Of a stretch of 21,791 bases of DNA, positions 12,272-21,791 are shown one piece after another. Under the pieces are notes generated by a model. The model ran no database searches. It was not told where the DNA came from and was given only the letters and a program-made list of their open reading frames with translations. How positions within the stretch are numbered: position 1 is the stretch's first letter; each line of letters begins with the position of its first letter. The position numbers and the translations under genes were made by a program. This DNA comes from Saccoglossus kowalevskii (taxonomy: Eukaryota; Hemichordata; Enteropneusta; Harrimaniidae): NCBI RefSeq assembly GCF_000003605.2, contig NW_003123840.1:1-21791 (forward strand), read 5' to 3'.

Positions 12272-13212
12272 TGTGCTATGCATTGCATTCCACCATACAC
12301 ATTCACACATCCTGTGCTATGCATCGCATTCCACCATACACCTTTACACATCCTGTGCTATGCATAGCATTCCACCATACACATTTACACATCATGTGCT
12401 ATGCGTCGCATTCCTCCATACACATTTACACATCCTGTGCTATGCATTACATTCCACCATACACCTTAACACATCCTGCGCTATGCATTGCATTCTACCA
12501 TACACCTATACACATCCTGTGCTATGCATCACATTCCAACATACACCTATACACATCCTATGCTATGCATCGCATTCCATCATACACATTTACACATCAT
12601 GTGCTATGCTTCGCATTCCACCATACACATTTACACATCCTGTGCTATGCATTGCATTCCACCATACACATTCACACATCCTGTGCTATGCATCGCATTC
12701 CACCATACACCTTTACTCACCCTGTACTATGCTTCGCATTCCACCATACACATTAACACATCATGTGCTATGCATCGCATTCCACCATACACATTTACAC
12801 ATCCCTGTACTATGCATTGCATTCCACCATACACCTTTACACATCCTGTGCTATGCATTGCATTCCACCATACACCTTTACACACCCTGTGTTATGCATC
12901 GCCTTCTACCATACACATTCACATATTCTGTGTTATGCATTGCATTCCACAATACACATTTACATATCCTGTGCGATGCATCGCAATCCTCCATACACGT
13001 TTACACACCCTGTGCTATGCATGGCATTCATCTATACACATTCTCATATCCTGTGCTATGCATTGCATTCCACCATACACTTTTACACATCCTGTGCTAT
13101 GCATTGCATTCTACCATACACATTTACACATCCTGTGCTATGCATTGCATTCCACCATACACCTTTACACATCCTGTGCTATGCATAGCATTCCACCATA
13201 CACTTTTACACA

Positions 13213-13594
13213 TCCTGTGCTATGCATTGCATTCCACCATACACCTTTACACACCCTGTGCTATGCATTGCATTCCACAATACACATTTACACATCCTGT
13301 GCTATGCATCGCATTCCACCATACACATTTACACATCCTGTGATATGCATTGCATTCCACAATACACATTTTCATATCCGTGCTATGCATCGGATTCCAC
13401 CATACACATTCACACATCCTGTGCTATGCATCGCATTCCACCATACACATTTACACATCCTGTGCTATGCATCGCCTTCCACCATACACATTTACACATC
13501 CTGTGCTATGCATTGCCTTCCACCATACACATTCACACATCCTGTGCTATGCATTGCATTCCACTATACACTTTTACACATCCTATGCTATGCA
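13213..13594 (+). repeat. Duplicated block B, copy 1
   Basis: About nine monomers recur at 21325-21706 (offset 8112, or 198 monomers minus 6). The block contains the T-less junction CATATCCGTGCTATGC with the following CGGATTCC, a TTGCCTTCCACC monomer, CCACTATAC and CATCCTATGCTATGC. I saw no difference over about 370 bp apart from ATTGC against AATGC near the left edge. Confidence 0.87.
13420..13460 (+). repeat. Representative consensus-like 41-bp monomer
   Basis: This unit matches the most common base at nearly every position and serves as a reference. It holds one self-complementary ATGCAT hexamer (an NsiI site) at unit positions 7-12. Its only CpG is at unit positions 13-14, followed by CATTCC at 15-20, CCACCATACAC, and a G-free 3' half. 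Common variants across the array are: CG to TG at 13-14; CCACCAT to CCACAAT, CCATCAT, CCACTAT or CTACCAT; CACATTTAC to CACCTTTAC, CACATTCAC, CACTCTTAC, CACCCTTAC or CACTTTTAC; and ATCCTGTG to ACCCTGTG, ATCATGTG, ATTCTGTG or ATTGTGTG. Confidence 0.9.
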
Positions 13595-14307
13595 TCGCAT
13601 TCCAGCGTACACATTTACACATCCTGTGCTATGCATTGCATTCCACCATACACATTTACACATCCTGTGCTATGCATCGCATTCCACCATACACCTTTAC
13701 ACATCCTACGATATGCATCGCATTCCATCATACACATTTACACATTGTGTGCTATGCGTCGCATTCCACCATACACCTTTACACATCCTGTGCTGTGCAT
13801 TTCATTCCACCATACACATTCACACATCCTGTGCTATGCATCGCATTCCACCATACACGTTTACTCACACTGTACTATGCATCGCATTCCACCATACACA
13901 TTAACACACCCTGTGCTATGCATGGCATTCAACTATACACATTCTTATATCCTGTGTGATGCATCGCAATCCTCCATACTCATTTACACACCCTGTGCTA
14001 TGCATTGCATTCAACTATACACATTCTCATATCCTGTGCTATGCATTGCATTCCACCATACACTTTTACACATCCTGTGCTATGCATTGCATTCTACCAT
14101 ACACATTTACACATCATGTGCTATGCATTGCATTCCACCATACACCTTTATACATCATGTGTTATGCATTGCATTCCACCATACACTTTTACACATCCTG
14201 TGCTATGCATTGCATTCTACCATACACATTTACACATACTGTGCTATGCATTGCATTCCACCATACACCTTTACACATCCTGTGCTATGCATTGCATTCC
14301 ACCATAC
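13547..14307 (+). repeat. Long duplicated block A, copy 2
   Basis: Second copy of the block at 630-1430, carrying the same run of unusual variants: the CTACGATATGC monomer near 13708, the TTTACTCACACTGTAC monomer near 13860, and the CAACTATAC pair near 13930 and 14013. It is one monomer shorter at its right end. To the left it overlaps block B (13213-13594), so the region has taken part in at least two separate duplications. Confidence 0.9.
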
Positions 14308-14446
14308 ACCTTTACACACCCTGTGCTATGCATTGCATTCCACAATACACATTTACACATCCTGTGCTATGCATCGCATTCCACCATACACATTTACACA
14401 TCCTGTGCTATATATTGCATTCCACCATACACATTTACACATCCTG

Positions 14447-15590
14447 TGCTATGCATTGCATTCCAACATTCACATTTACACACCCTGTGTTATGCATCGC
14501 CTTCTACCATACACATTCACATATTATGTGCTATGCATTGCATTCCACCATACACATTTACACATCCTGTGCTATGCATTGCATTCTACCATACACATTT
14601 ACACACCCTGTGTTATGCATCGCCTTCTACCATACACATTCACATATTCTGTGCTATGCATTGCATTCCACCATACACCTTTACACATCCTGTGCTATGC
14701 ATCGCATTCCACCATACACCTTTACACATCCTATGATATGCATCGCATTCCATCATACACATTTACACATTGTGTGATATGCATTGCATTCCACAATACA
14801 CATTTTCACATCTGTGCTATGCATCGGATTTCACCATACACATTCACACATCCTGTGCTATGCATTGCATTCCACAATACACATTTACACATCCTGTGCT
14901 ATGCATCGCCTTCCACCATACACATTTACACATCCTGTGCTATGCATCGCCTTCCACCATACACTCTTACACATTCTGTGCTACGCATTGCATTCCACCA
15001 TACACCCTTACACATCCTGTGCTATGCATTGCATTCCACCATACACCTTTACACATCCTGTGCTATGCATTGCATTCCACCATACACATTCACACATCCT
15101 GTGCTATGCATCGCATTCCACCATACACCATTACACATCATGTGCTATGCGTCGCATTCCACCATACATATTTACACATCCTGTGCTATGCATTGCATTC
15201 CACCATACACCTTTACACATCCTGTGTTATGCATCGCCTTCTACCATACACATTCACATATTCTGTGCTATGCATTGCATTCCACCATACACATTCACAC
15301 ATCCTGTGCTATGCATCGCAACCCACCATAAACATTTACACACCCTGTGCTATGGATCGCATTCCACCATACACATTCACACATTCTTTGTTATGCATTG
15401 CATTCCACTATACACTTTTACACATCCTGTGCTATGCATCGCATTCCACCGTACACATTTACAGATCCTGTGATATGCATTGCATTCCACCATACACCTT
15501 TGCACATCCTGTGCTATGCATCGCATTCCACCATACACCTTTACGCATCCTATGATATGCATCACATTCCATCATACACATTTACACATT
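14447..15590 (+). repeat. Duplicated block F (about 1.14 kb), copy 1
   Basis: About 28 monomers recur at 17151-18295 with an offset of 2704 bases (66 monomers minus 2). I counted about five to seven substitutions and one indel (an extra T near 18122). This is the longest near-identical dispersed pair in the window. Markers are CCAACATTCAC or CCAACATACAC, CACATATTATGTG, the one-base-short monomer near 14814 with CGGATTTCACC, ACTCTTACACATTC with CTACGC, CACCATTAC, ATGGATCGC and TTTACGCATCC. The right part overlaps block D. Confidence 0.92.
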
Positions 15591-16092
15591 GTGTGCTATG
15601 CGTCGCATTCCACCATACACATTTACACATTTTTTGTTATGCATTGCATTCCACTATACACTTTTACACATCCTGTGCTATGCATCGCATTCCACCGTAC
15701 ACATTTACAGATCCTGTGCTATGCATTGCATTCCACCATACACCTTTACACATCCTATGATATGCATCGCATTCCATCATACACATTTACATATCGTGTG
15801 CTATGCGTCGCATTCCACCATACACATTGACACATCCTGTGCTATGCATTGCATTCCACCATACACCCTTACACATTCTGTGCTATGCATTGCATTCCAC
15901 CATACACCCTTACACATCCTGTGCTATGCATTGCATTCCACCATACACCCTTACACATCCTGTGCTATGCATTGCATTCCACCATACACCTTTACACATC
16001 CTGTGCTATGCATTGCATTCCACCACACACCCTTACACATCCTGTGCTATGCATTTCATTCCACCATACACCCTTACACATCCTGTGCTATG

Positions 16093-16432
16093 CATTGCAT
16101 TCCACCATACACCTTTACACATCCTGTGCTATGCATTGCATTCCACCACACACTTTTACACAACCTGTGCTATGCATTGCATTCTACCATACACATTTAC
16201 ACATCCTGTGCTATGCATTGCATCCCACCATACACCTTTACACATCCTGTGCTATGCATTGCATTCCACCATACACCTTTACACACACTGTGCTATGCAT
16301 TGCATTCCACAATACACATTTACACATCCTGTGCTATGCATCGCAATCCCCATACACGTTTACACATCCTGTGCTATGCATTGCATTCCACAATACACAT
16401 TTACACATCCTGTGCTATGCATCGCATTCCAC
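16093..16432 (+). repeat. Duplicated block G, copy 1
   Basis: About eight monomers recur at 20558-20898 (offset 4465, or 109 monomers minus 4, changing to 4466 after a private one-base deletion near 16350). Shared rare features are CCACCACACACTTTTAC with ACAACCTGTG, CATCCCACCATAC and CATACACGTTTAC. Confidence 0.85.
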
Positions 16433-17150
16433 CATACACATTTACACATCCTGTGCTATGCATTGCATTCTACCATACACATTTACACATCCTGTGCTAT
16501 GCATTTCATTCCACCATACACCTTTACACACCCTGTGCTATGCATTGCATTCCATAATACACATTTACACATCCTGTGCTATGCATCGCATTCCACCATA
16601 CACATTTACACATCCTGTACTATGCATTGCATTCCACAATACACATTTACACATCCTGTGCTATGCATCGCATTCCACCATACACATTTACACATCCTGT
16701 GCTATGCATTGCATTCCACCATACACATTTACACATTCTTTGTTATGCATTGCATTCCACTATACACTTTTACACATCCTGTGCTATGCATCGCATTCCG
16801 CCGTACACATTTACTGATCCTGTGCTATGCATTGCATTCCACCATACACCTTTACACATCCTGTGCTATGCATTGCATTCCACCATACACCCTTACACAT
16901 CCTGTGCTATGCATTGCATTCCACCATACACCTTTACCCATCCTGTGCTATGCATTGCATTCCACCATACACATTCACACATCCTGTGCTATGCATCGCA
17001 TTCCACCATACACCTTTACACATCCTGTGCTATGCATCGCATTCCATCATACACATTTACACATCATGTGCTATGCGTCGCATTCCTCCATACACATTTA
17101 CACATCCTGTGCTATGCATTGCATTCCACCATACACCTTAACACATCCTC

Positions 17151-18295
17151 TGCTATGCATTGCATTCCAACATACACATTTACACACCCTGTGTTATGCA
17201 TCGCCTTCTACCATACACATTCACATATTATGTGCTATGCATTGCATTCCACCATACAATTTTACACATCCTGTGCTATGCATTGCATTCTACCATACAC
17301 ATTTACACACCCTGTGTTATGCATCGCCTTCTACCATACACATTCACATATTCTGTGCTATGCATTGCATTCCACCATACACCTTTACACATCCTGTGCT
17401 ATGCATCGCATTCCACCATACACCTTTACACATCCTATGATATGCATCGCATTCCATCATACACATTTACACATTGTGTGATATGCATTGCATTCCACAA
17501 TACACATTTTCACATCTGTGCTATGCATCGGATTTCACCATACACATTCACACATCCTGTGCTATGCATTGCATTCCACAATACACATTTACACATCCTG
17601 TGCTATGCATCGCCTTCCACCATACACATTTACACATCCTGTGCTATGCATCGCCTTCCACCATACACTCTTACACATTCTGTGCTACGCATTGCATTCC
17701 ACCATACACCCTTACACATCCTGTGCTATGCATTGCATTCCACCATACACCTTTACACATCCTGTGCTATGCATTGCATTCCACCATACACATTCACACA
17801 TCCTGTGCTATGCATCGCATTCCACCATACACCATTACACATCATGTGCTATGCGTCGCATTCCACCATACATATTTACACATCCTGTGCTATGCATTGC
17901 ATTCCACCATACACCTTTACACATCCTGTGTTATGCATCGCCTTCTACCATACACATTCACATATTCTGTGCTATGCATTGCATTCCACCATACACATTC
18001 ACACATCCTGTGCTATGCATCGCAACCCACCATAAACATTTACACACCCTGTGCTATGGATCGCCTTCCACCATACACATTCACACATTCTTTGTTATGC
18101 ATTGCATTCCACTATACACTTTTTACACATCCTGTGCTATGCATCGCATTCCACCGTACACATTTACAGATCCTGTGATATGCATTGCATTACACCATAC
18201 ACCTTTGCACATCCTGTGCTATGCATCGCATTCCACCATACACCTTTACGCATCCTATGATATGCATCACATTCCATCATACACATTTACACATT
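17151..18295 (+). repeat. Duplicated block F (about 1.14 kb), copy 2
   Basis: Second copy of 14447-15590. Private changes are CATACAATTTTAC near 17258, ATGGATCGCC (the other copy has ATGGATCGCA), an extra T in CACTTTTTACAC near 18122 and TTGCATTACACC near 18192. It diverges to the right at about 18295, where CATTCTGTGCTATGCATCGCAATCC follows. That continuation resembles 7385 onward, so the junction joins two source regions. Confidence 0.92.
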
Positions 18296-18446
18296 CTGTG
18301 CTATGCATCGCAATCCACCATACACCTTTACACATCATGTGCTATGCATCGCAATCCTCCATATACATTTACACATCCTGTGCTATACATCGCATTCCAC
18401 CATAAACATTTACACATACTGTGCTATGCATTGCATTCCACCATAC

Positions 18447-19188
18447 ACATTTACACATCCTGTGCTATGCATTGCATTCCACCATACACCTTTACACATC
18501 CTGTGCTATGCATTGCATTCCACCATACACTCTTACACACTCTGTGCTATGCATTGCATTCCACAATACACATTTACACATCCTGTGCTATGCATCGCAT
18601 TCCACCATACACATTTACACATCATGTGATATGCATTGCATTCCACAATACACATTTACACATCTGTGCTATGCATCGCATTCCACCATACACATTCACA
18701 CATCCTGTGCTATGCATCGCATTCCACCATACACCTTTACACATCCTATGATATGCTTCGCATTCCATCATACACATTTACACGATGTGTGCTATGCATC
18801 GCATTCCACCATACCCCTGTACACACCCTGTACTATGCATCGCAATCCACCATATACATTTACACACCCTGTGCTATGCATCGCATTCCATCATACACAT
18901 TTACACATCCTGTGCTATGCATTGCATTCCACCATACACCTTTACACATCCTGTGCTATGCATTGCATTCCACCATACACTCTTACACACTCTGTGCTAT
19001 GCATTGCATTCCACAATACACATTTACACATCCTGTGCTATGCATCGCATTCCACCATACACATTTACACATCATGTGATATGCATTGCATTCCACAATA
19101 CACATTTACACATCTGTGCTATGCATCGGATTCCACCATACACATTCACACATCCTGTGCTATGCATCGCATTCCACCATACACATTT
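18447..19188 (+). repeat. Second 11-monomer local duplication (450-bp offset)
   Basis: The stretch 18447-18738 matches 18897-19188 at an offset of 450 (11 monomers minus the one-base deletion near 18664). Shared series are CACTCTTACACACTCTG, CCACAATAC, ATCATGTGATATGC, CCACAATAC with ACACATCTGTG, and CACATTCACAC. The first copy has CATCGCATTCC after the short junction and the second has CATCGGATTCC. The content is unrelated to the 451-bp duplication at 9355-10256, so 11-monomer steps arose at least twice. Confidence 0.82.
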
Positions 19189-19600
19189 ACACATCCTGTG
19201 CTATGCATCGCCTTCCACCATACACATTTACACATCCTGTGCTATGCATCGCCTTCCACCATACACATTCACACATTCTGTGTTATGCATTGCATTCCAC
19301 TATACACTTTTCAACATCCTGTGCTATGCATCGCATTCCACCGTACACATTTACACATCCTGTGCTATGCATTGCATTCCACCATACACCTTTACACATC
19401 CTATGATATGCATCGCATTCCATCATACACATTTACACATCGTGTGCTATGCATCGCATTCCACCATACACATTTACACATCCTGTGCTATGCATTGCAT
19501 TCCACCATACACCCTTACACATCCTGTGCTATGCATTGCATTCCACCATACACCTTTACACATCCTGTGGTATGCATCGCATTCCATCATACACATTTAC

Positions 19601-20187
19601 ACATCCTGCGCTATGCATTGCATTCTACCATACACCTATACACATCCTGTGCTATGCATCGCATTCCACCATACACCTTTACACATCCTATGATATGCAT
19701 CGCATTCCATCATACACATTTACACATTGTGTGATATGCATTGCATTCCACAATACACATTTTCACATCTGTGCTATGCATCGGATTTCACCATACACAT
19801 TCACACATCCTGTGCTATGCATTGCATTCCACCATAAACATTTACACATCCTGTGCTATGCATTGCATTCCACCATACACATTTACACATCCTGTGCTAT
19901 GCATTGCATTCCACCATACACCTTTACACATCCTGTGCTATGCATCGCATTTCACCATACACCATTACACATCATGTGCTGTGCGTCGCATTCCACCATA
20001 CATATTTACACATCCTGTGCTATGCATTGCATTCCACCATACACCTTTACACATCCTGTGTTATGCATCGCCTTCTACCATACACATTCACATATTCTGT
20101 ATTATGCATTGCATTCCACCATACACATTCACACATCCTGTGCTATGCATCGCAATCCACCATAAACATTTACACACCCTGTGCTAT
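19601..20187 (+). repeat. Duplicated block E, copy 2
   Basis: Second copy of the block at 10457-11043, in the same order and with the same rare variants. It continues at the right into an ATGGATCGCCTTCC monomer, where copy 1 switches to an ordinary TTGCATTCC monomer. That switch marks the recombination or copying breakpoint. Confidence 0.9.
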
Positions 20188-20557
20188 GGATCGCCTTCCA
20201 CCATACACATTCACACATTCTTTGTTATGCATTGCATTCCACTATACACTTTTACACATCCTGTGCTATGCATTCCATTCCACCGTACACATTTACACAT
20301 CCTGTGCTATGCATCGCATTCCACCATACACATTCACACGTCCTGTGCTATGCATCGCATTCCACCATACACATTTACACATCCTGTGCTATGCATCGCC
20401 TTCCACCATACACATTCACACATCCTGTGCTATGCATCGCATTCCACCATACACCTTTACACATCCTATGATATGCATCACATTCCATCATACACATTTA
20501 CACATTGTGTGCTATGCGTCGCATTCCACCATACACATTTACACATCCTGTGCAATG

Positions 20558-20898
20558 CATTGCATTCCACCATACACCTTTACACATCCTGTGCTATGCA
20601 TTGCATTCCACCACACACTTTTACACAACCTGTGCTATGCATTGCATTCTACCATACACATTTACACATCCTGTGCTATGCATTGCATCCCACCATACAC
20701 CTTTACACATCCTGTGCTATGCATTGCATTCCACCATACACCTTTACACACCCTGTGCTATGCATTGCATTCCACAATACACATTTACACATCCTGTGCT
20801 ATGCATCGCAATCCCCCATACACGTTTACACATCCTGTGCTATGCATTGCATTCCGCAATACACATTTACACATCCTGTGCTATGCATCGCATTCCAT
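20558..20898 (+). repeat. Duplicated block G, copy 2
   Basis: Second copy of 16093-16432. It has ATCGCAATCCCCCATAC where copy 1 has a one-base-shorter C run, CACACCC against CACACAC near 20752, and ATTCCGCAATAC against ATTCCACAATAC. Confidence 0.85.
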
Positions 20899-21324
20899 CA
20901 TACACATTTACACATCCTGTGCTATGCATTGCATTCCACCATACACCTTTACACATCCTGTGCTATGCATTGCATTCCACCATACACCTTTACACATCCT
21001 GTGCTATGCATTGCATTCCACCATACACTTTTACACATCCTGTGCTATGCATTGCATTCTACCATACACATTTACACATACTGTGCTATGCATTGCATTC
21101 CACCATACACCTTTCCACATCCTGTGCTATGCATAATATTCCACCATACACCTTTACACATCCTGTGCTATGCATTGCATTCCACCATACACCTTTACAC
21201 ACCATGTGCTATGCATTGCATTCCACAATACACATTTACACATCCTGTGCTATGCATCGCATTCCACCATACACATTTACACATCCTGTGCTATGCATAA
21301 TATTCCACCATACACCTTTACACA

Positions 21325-21706
21325 TCCTGTGCTATGCAATGCATTCCACCATACACCTTTACACACCCTGTGCTATGCATTGCATTCCACAATACACATT
21401 TACACATCCTGTGCTATGCATCGCATTCCACCATACACATTTACACATCCTGTGATATGCATTGCATTCCACAATACACATTTTCATATCCGTGCTATGC
21501 ATCGGATTCCACCATACACATTCACACATCCTGTGCTATGCATCGCATTCCACCATACACATTTACACATCCTGTGCTATGCATCGCCTTCCACCATACA
21601 CATTTACACATCCTGTGCTATGCATTGCCTTCCACCATACACATTCACACATCCTGTGCTATGCATTGCATTCCACTATACACTTTTACACATCCTATGC
21701 TATGCA
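21325..21706 (+). repeat. Duplicated block B, copy 2
   Basis: Second copy of the block at 13213-13594, close to the right end of the window. It diverges at about 21706, where an ATTGCACC monomer follows instead of the CCAGCGTAC monomer of copy 1. Confidence 0.87.
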
Positions 21707-21791
21707 TTGCATTGCACCATACACCTTTACATACCCTGTGTTATGCATCGCCTTCTACCATACAAATTCACATATTCTGTGCTCTGCACTG

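Larger units (their letters stand above)
1..21791 (+). repeat. 41-bp satellite array spanning the whole window
   Basis: Direct reading shows a head-to-tail 41-bp monomer, always in the same orientation, with no interruption. A clean example is 13420-13460. Landmarks in order are TGTGCTATGCAT, then CGC or TGC, ATTCC, ACCATACAC, an ATTTACAC or CTTTACAC stretch, and ATCC. Complete monomer starts run from 10 to 21778, giving 531 units and a net length of 531 x 41 minus 3. Single-base indels at about 55, 1569, 2714, 3739, 3874, 4119, 4256, 4324, 4886, 6366, 10624, 12804, 13379, 14814, 16350, 17518, 18122, 18664, 19114, 19769 and 21491, plus six insertions between 12102 and 12271, account for the register exactly. 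Neighbouring monomers usually differ by a few substitutions. The consensus is about 44% G+C, and the + strand is very poor in G (about 4 of 41). The class is satellite or minisatellite DNA of a eukaryote. Family name, species and chromosomal location cannot be read from the window. Confidence 0.98.

Noticed and set aside
12488-15331. 947-codon forward open frame, and similar long frames (for example 1820-4408, 7686-9881, 7394-9136) as protein-coding genes
   Set aside because: The same 41-residue pattern appears in all three forward frames at once. The frames overlap each other completely and are ended only by variant monomers that happen to create TGA or TAA (GTGATATGC, CCATAAACA, CATAATAC). 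One-base indels shift one frame into the next without any effect on the pattern. There is no start context, domain or frame-specific conservation.
1-21791. CRISPR array
   Set aside because: There is no alternation of a conserved repeat with unique spacers. The whole unit is repeated, and variation is scattered along it.
1-21791. Telomere repeat or complex fungal telomere
   Set aside because: Monomers vary too much for a telomerase-templated repeat, there is no short TG-rich unit, and the array has no terminal signature in the window.
1-21791. Avian 41-bp satellites (CNM/PO41 type)
   Set aside because: Only the period agrees. Those families are described as having alternating A-tract and T-tract clusters, which this monomer lacks. 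I could not run a comparison.
1-21791. Centromere protein-binding CENP-B box
   Set aside because: I found no match to the TTCG...GGAA...CGGG pattern. The consensus has one CpG only, in ATCGCAT.
1-21791. Transposon, retroelement or other insertion inside the array
   Set aside because: The 41-bp register is unbroken across the window, and all length deviations are one-base events apart from the patch at 12102-12271.
1-21791. tRNA, rRNA or other structured RNA gene, promoter or terminator
   Set aside because: No stretch departs from the repeat. The only inverted repeat is the short ATGCA/TGCAT within each unit, too small to support an RNA gene or terminator.

Overview
The whole window is one uninterrupted satellite (minisatellite-type) array. 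A monomer of about 41 bp repeats head to tail in one orientation from the first base to the last. I found no unique sequence, no transposon insertion, no RNA gene and no credible protein-coding gene. A typical monomer is at 13420-13460. It starts TGTGCTATGCATCGC, carries a central CATTCCACCATACAC, and ends TTTACACATCC. Setting the register on the TGTGCTATGC start gives a first complete monomer at 10 and the last start at 21778. That is 531 monomers with a net deficit of 3 bases (531 x 41 - 3 = 21768). Every offset between duplicated blocks that I checked is a multiple of 41 once the 1-bp indels in between are added up.

A homogeneous array of this size, with near-identical multi-monomer blocks and no genes, suggests eukaryotic heterochromatin (pericentromeric, subtelomeric or sex-chromosome type). 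The sequence does not let me name a species or chromosome. Both window ends lie inside the array, so its true length and flanks are not seen.

Layout: 1-630 is mixed monomers. 630-1430 is a block copied at 13547-14307. 3001-3738 is a 9-monomer (369 bp) tandem duplication. 3826-4216 is a 6-monomer duplication. 4891-5550 is the first of three copies of a 16-monomer block (others at 8580-9239 and 11162-11821). 6155-8315 is a duplication with a 30-monomer (1230 bp) offset. 9355-10256 is an 11-monomer (451 bp) tandem duplication. 10457-11043 recurs at 19601-20187. 12102-12271 is an abnormal cluster of six net 1-bp insertions. 13213-13594 recurs at 21325-21706. 14447-15590 recurs at 17151-18295. 16093-16432 recurs at 20558-20898. 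18447-19188 is a second 11-monomer duplication. No single higher-order period covers the window: it is a mosaic of overlapping duplications of many sizes, as expected from repeated unequal exchange, replication slippage or gene conversion.

The consensus has no TAA, TAG or TGA in any forward frame, and 41 is not divisible by 3. All three forward frames therefore read as long overlapping Cys/His/Tyr-rich open frames with a 41-residue period (up to 947 codons). I treat these as a by-product of the monomer sequence. The more informative signals are the C/T dimorphism at the only CpG of the consensus, the indel cluster, the diagnostic 40-bp monomers and the mosaic of long duplications.
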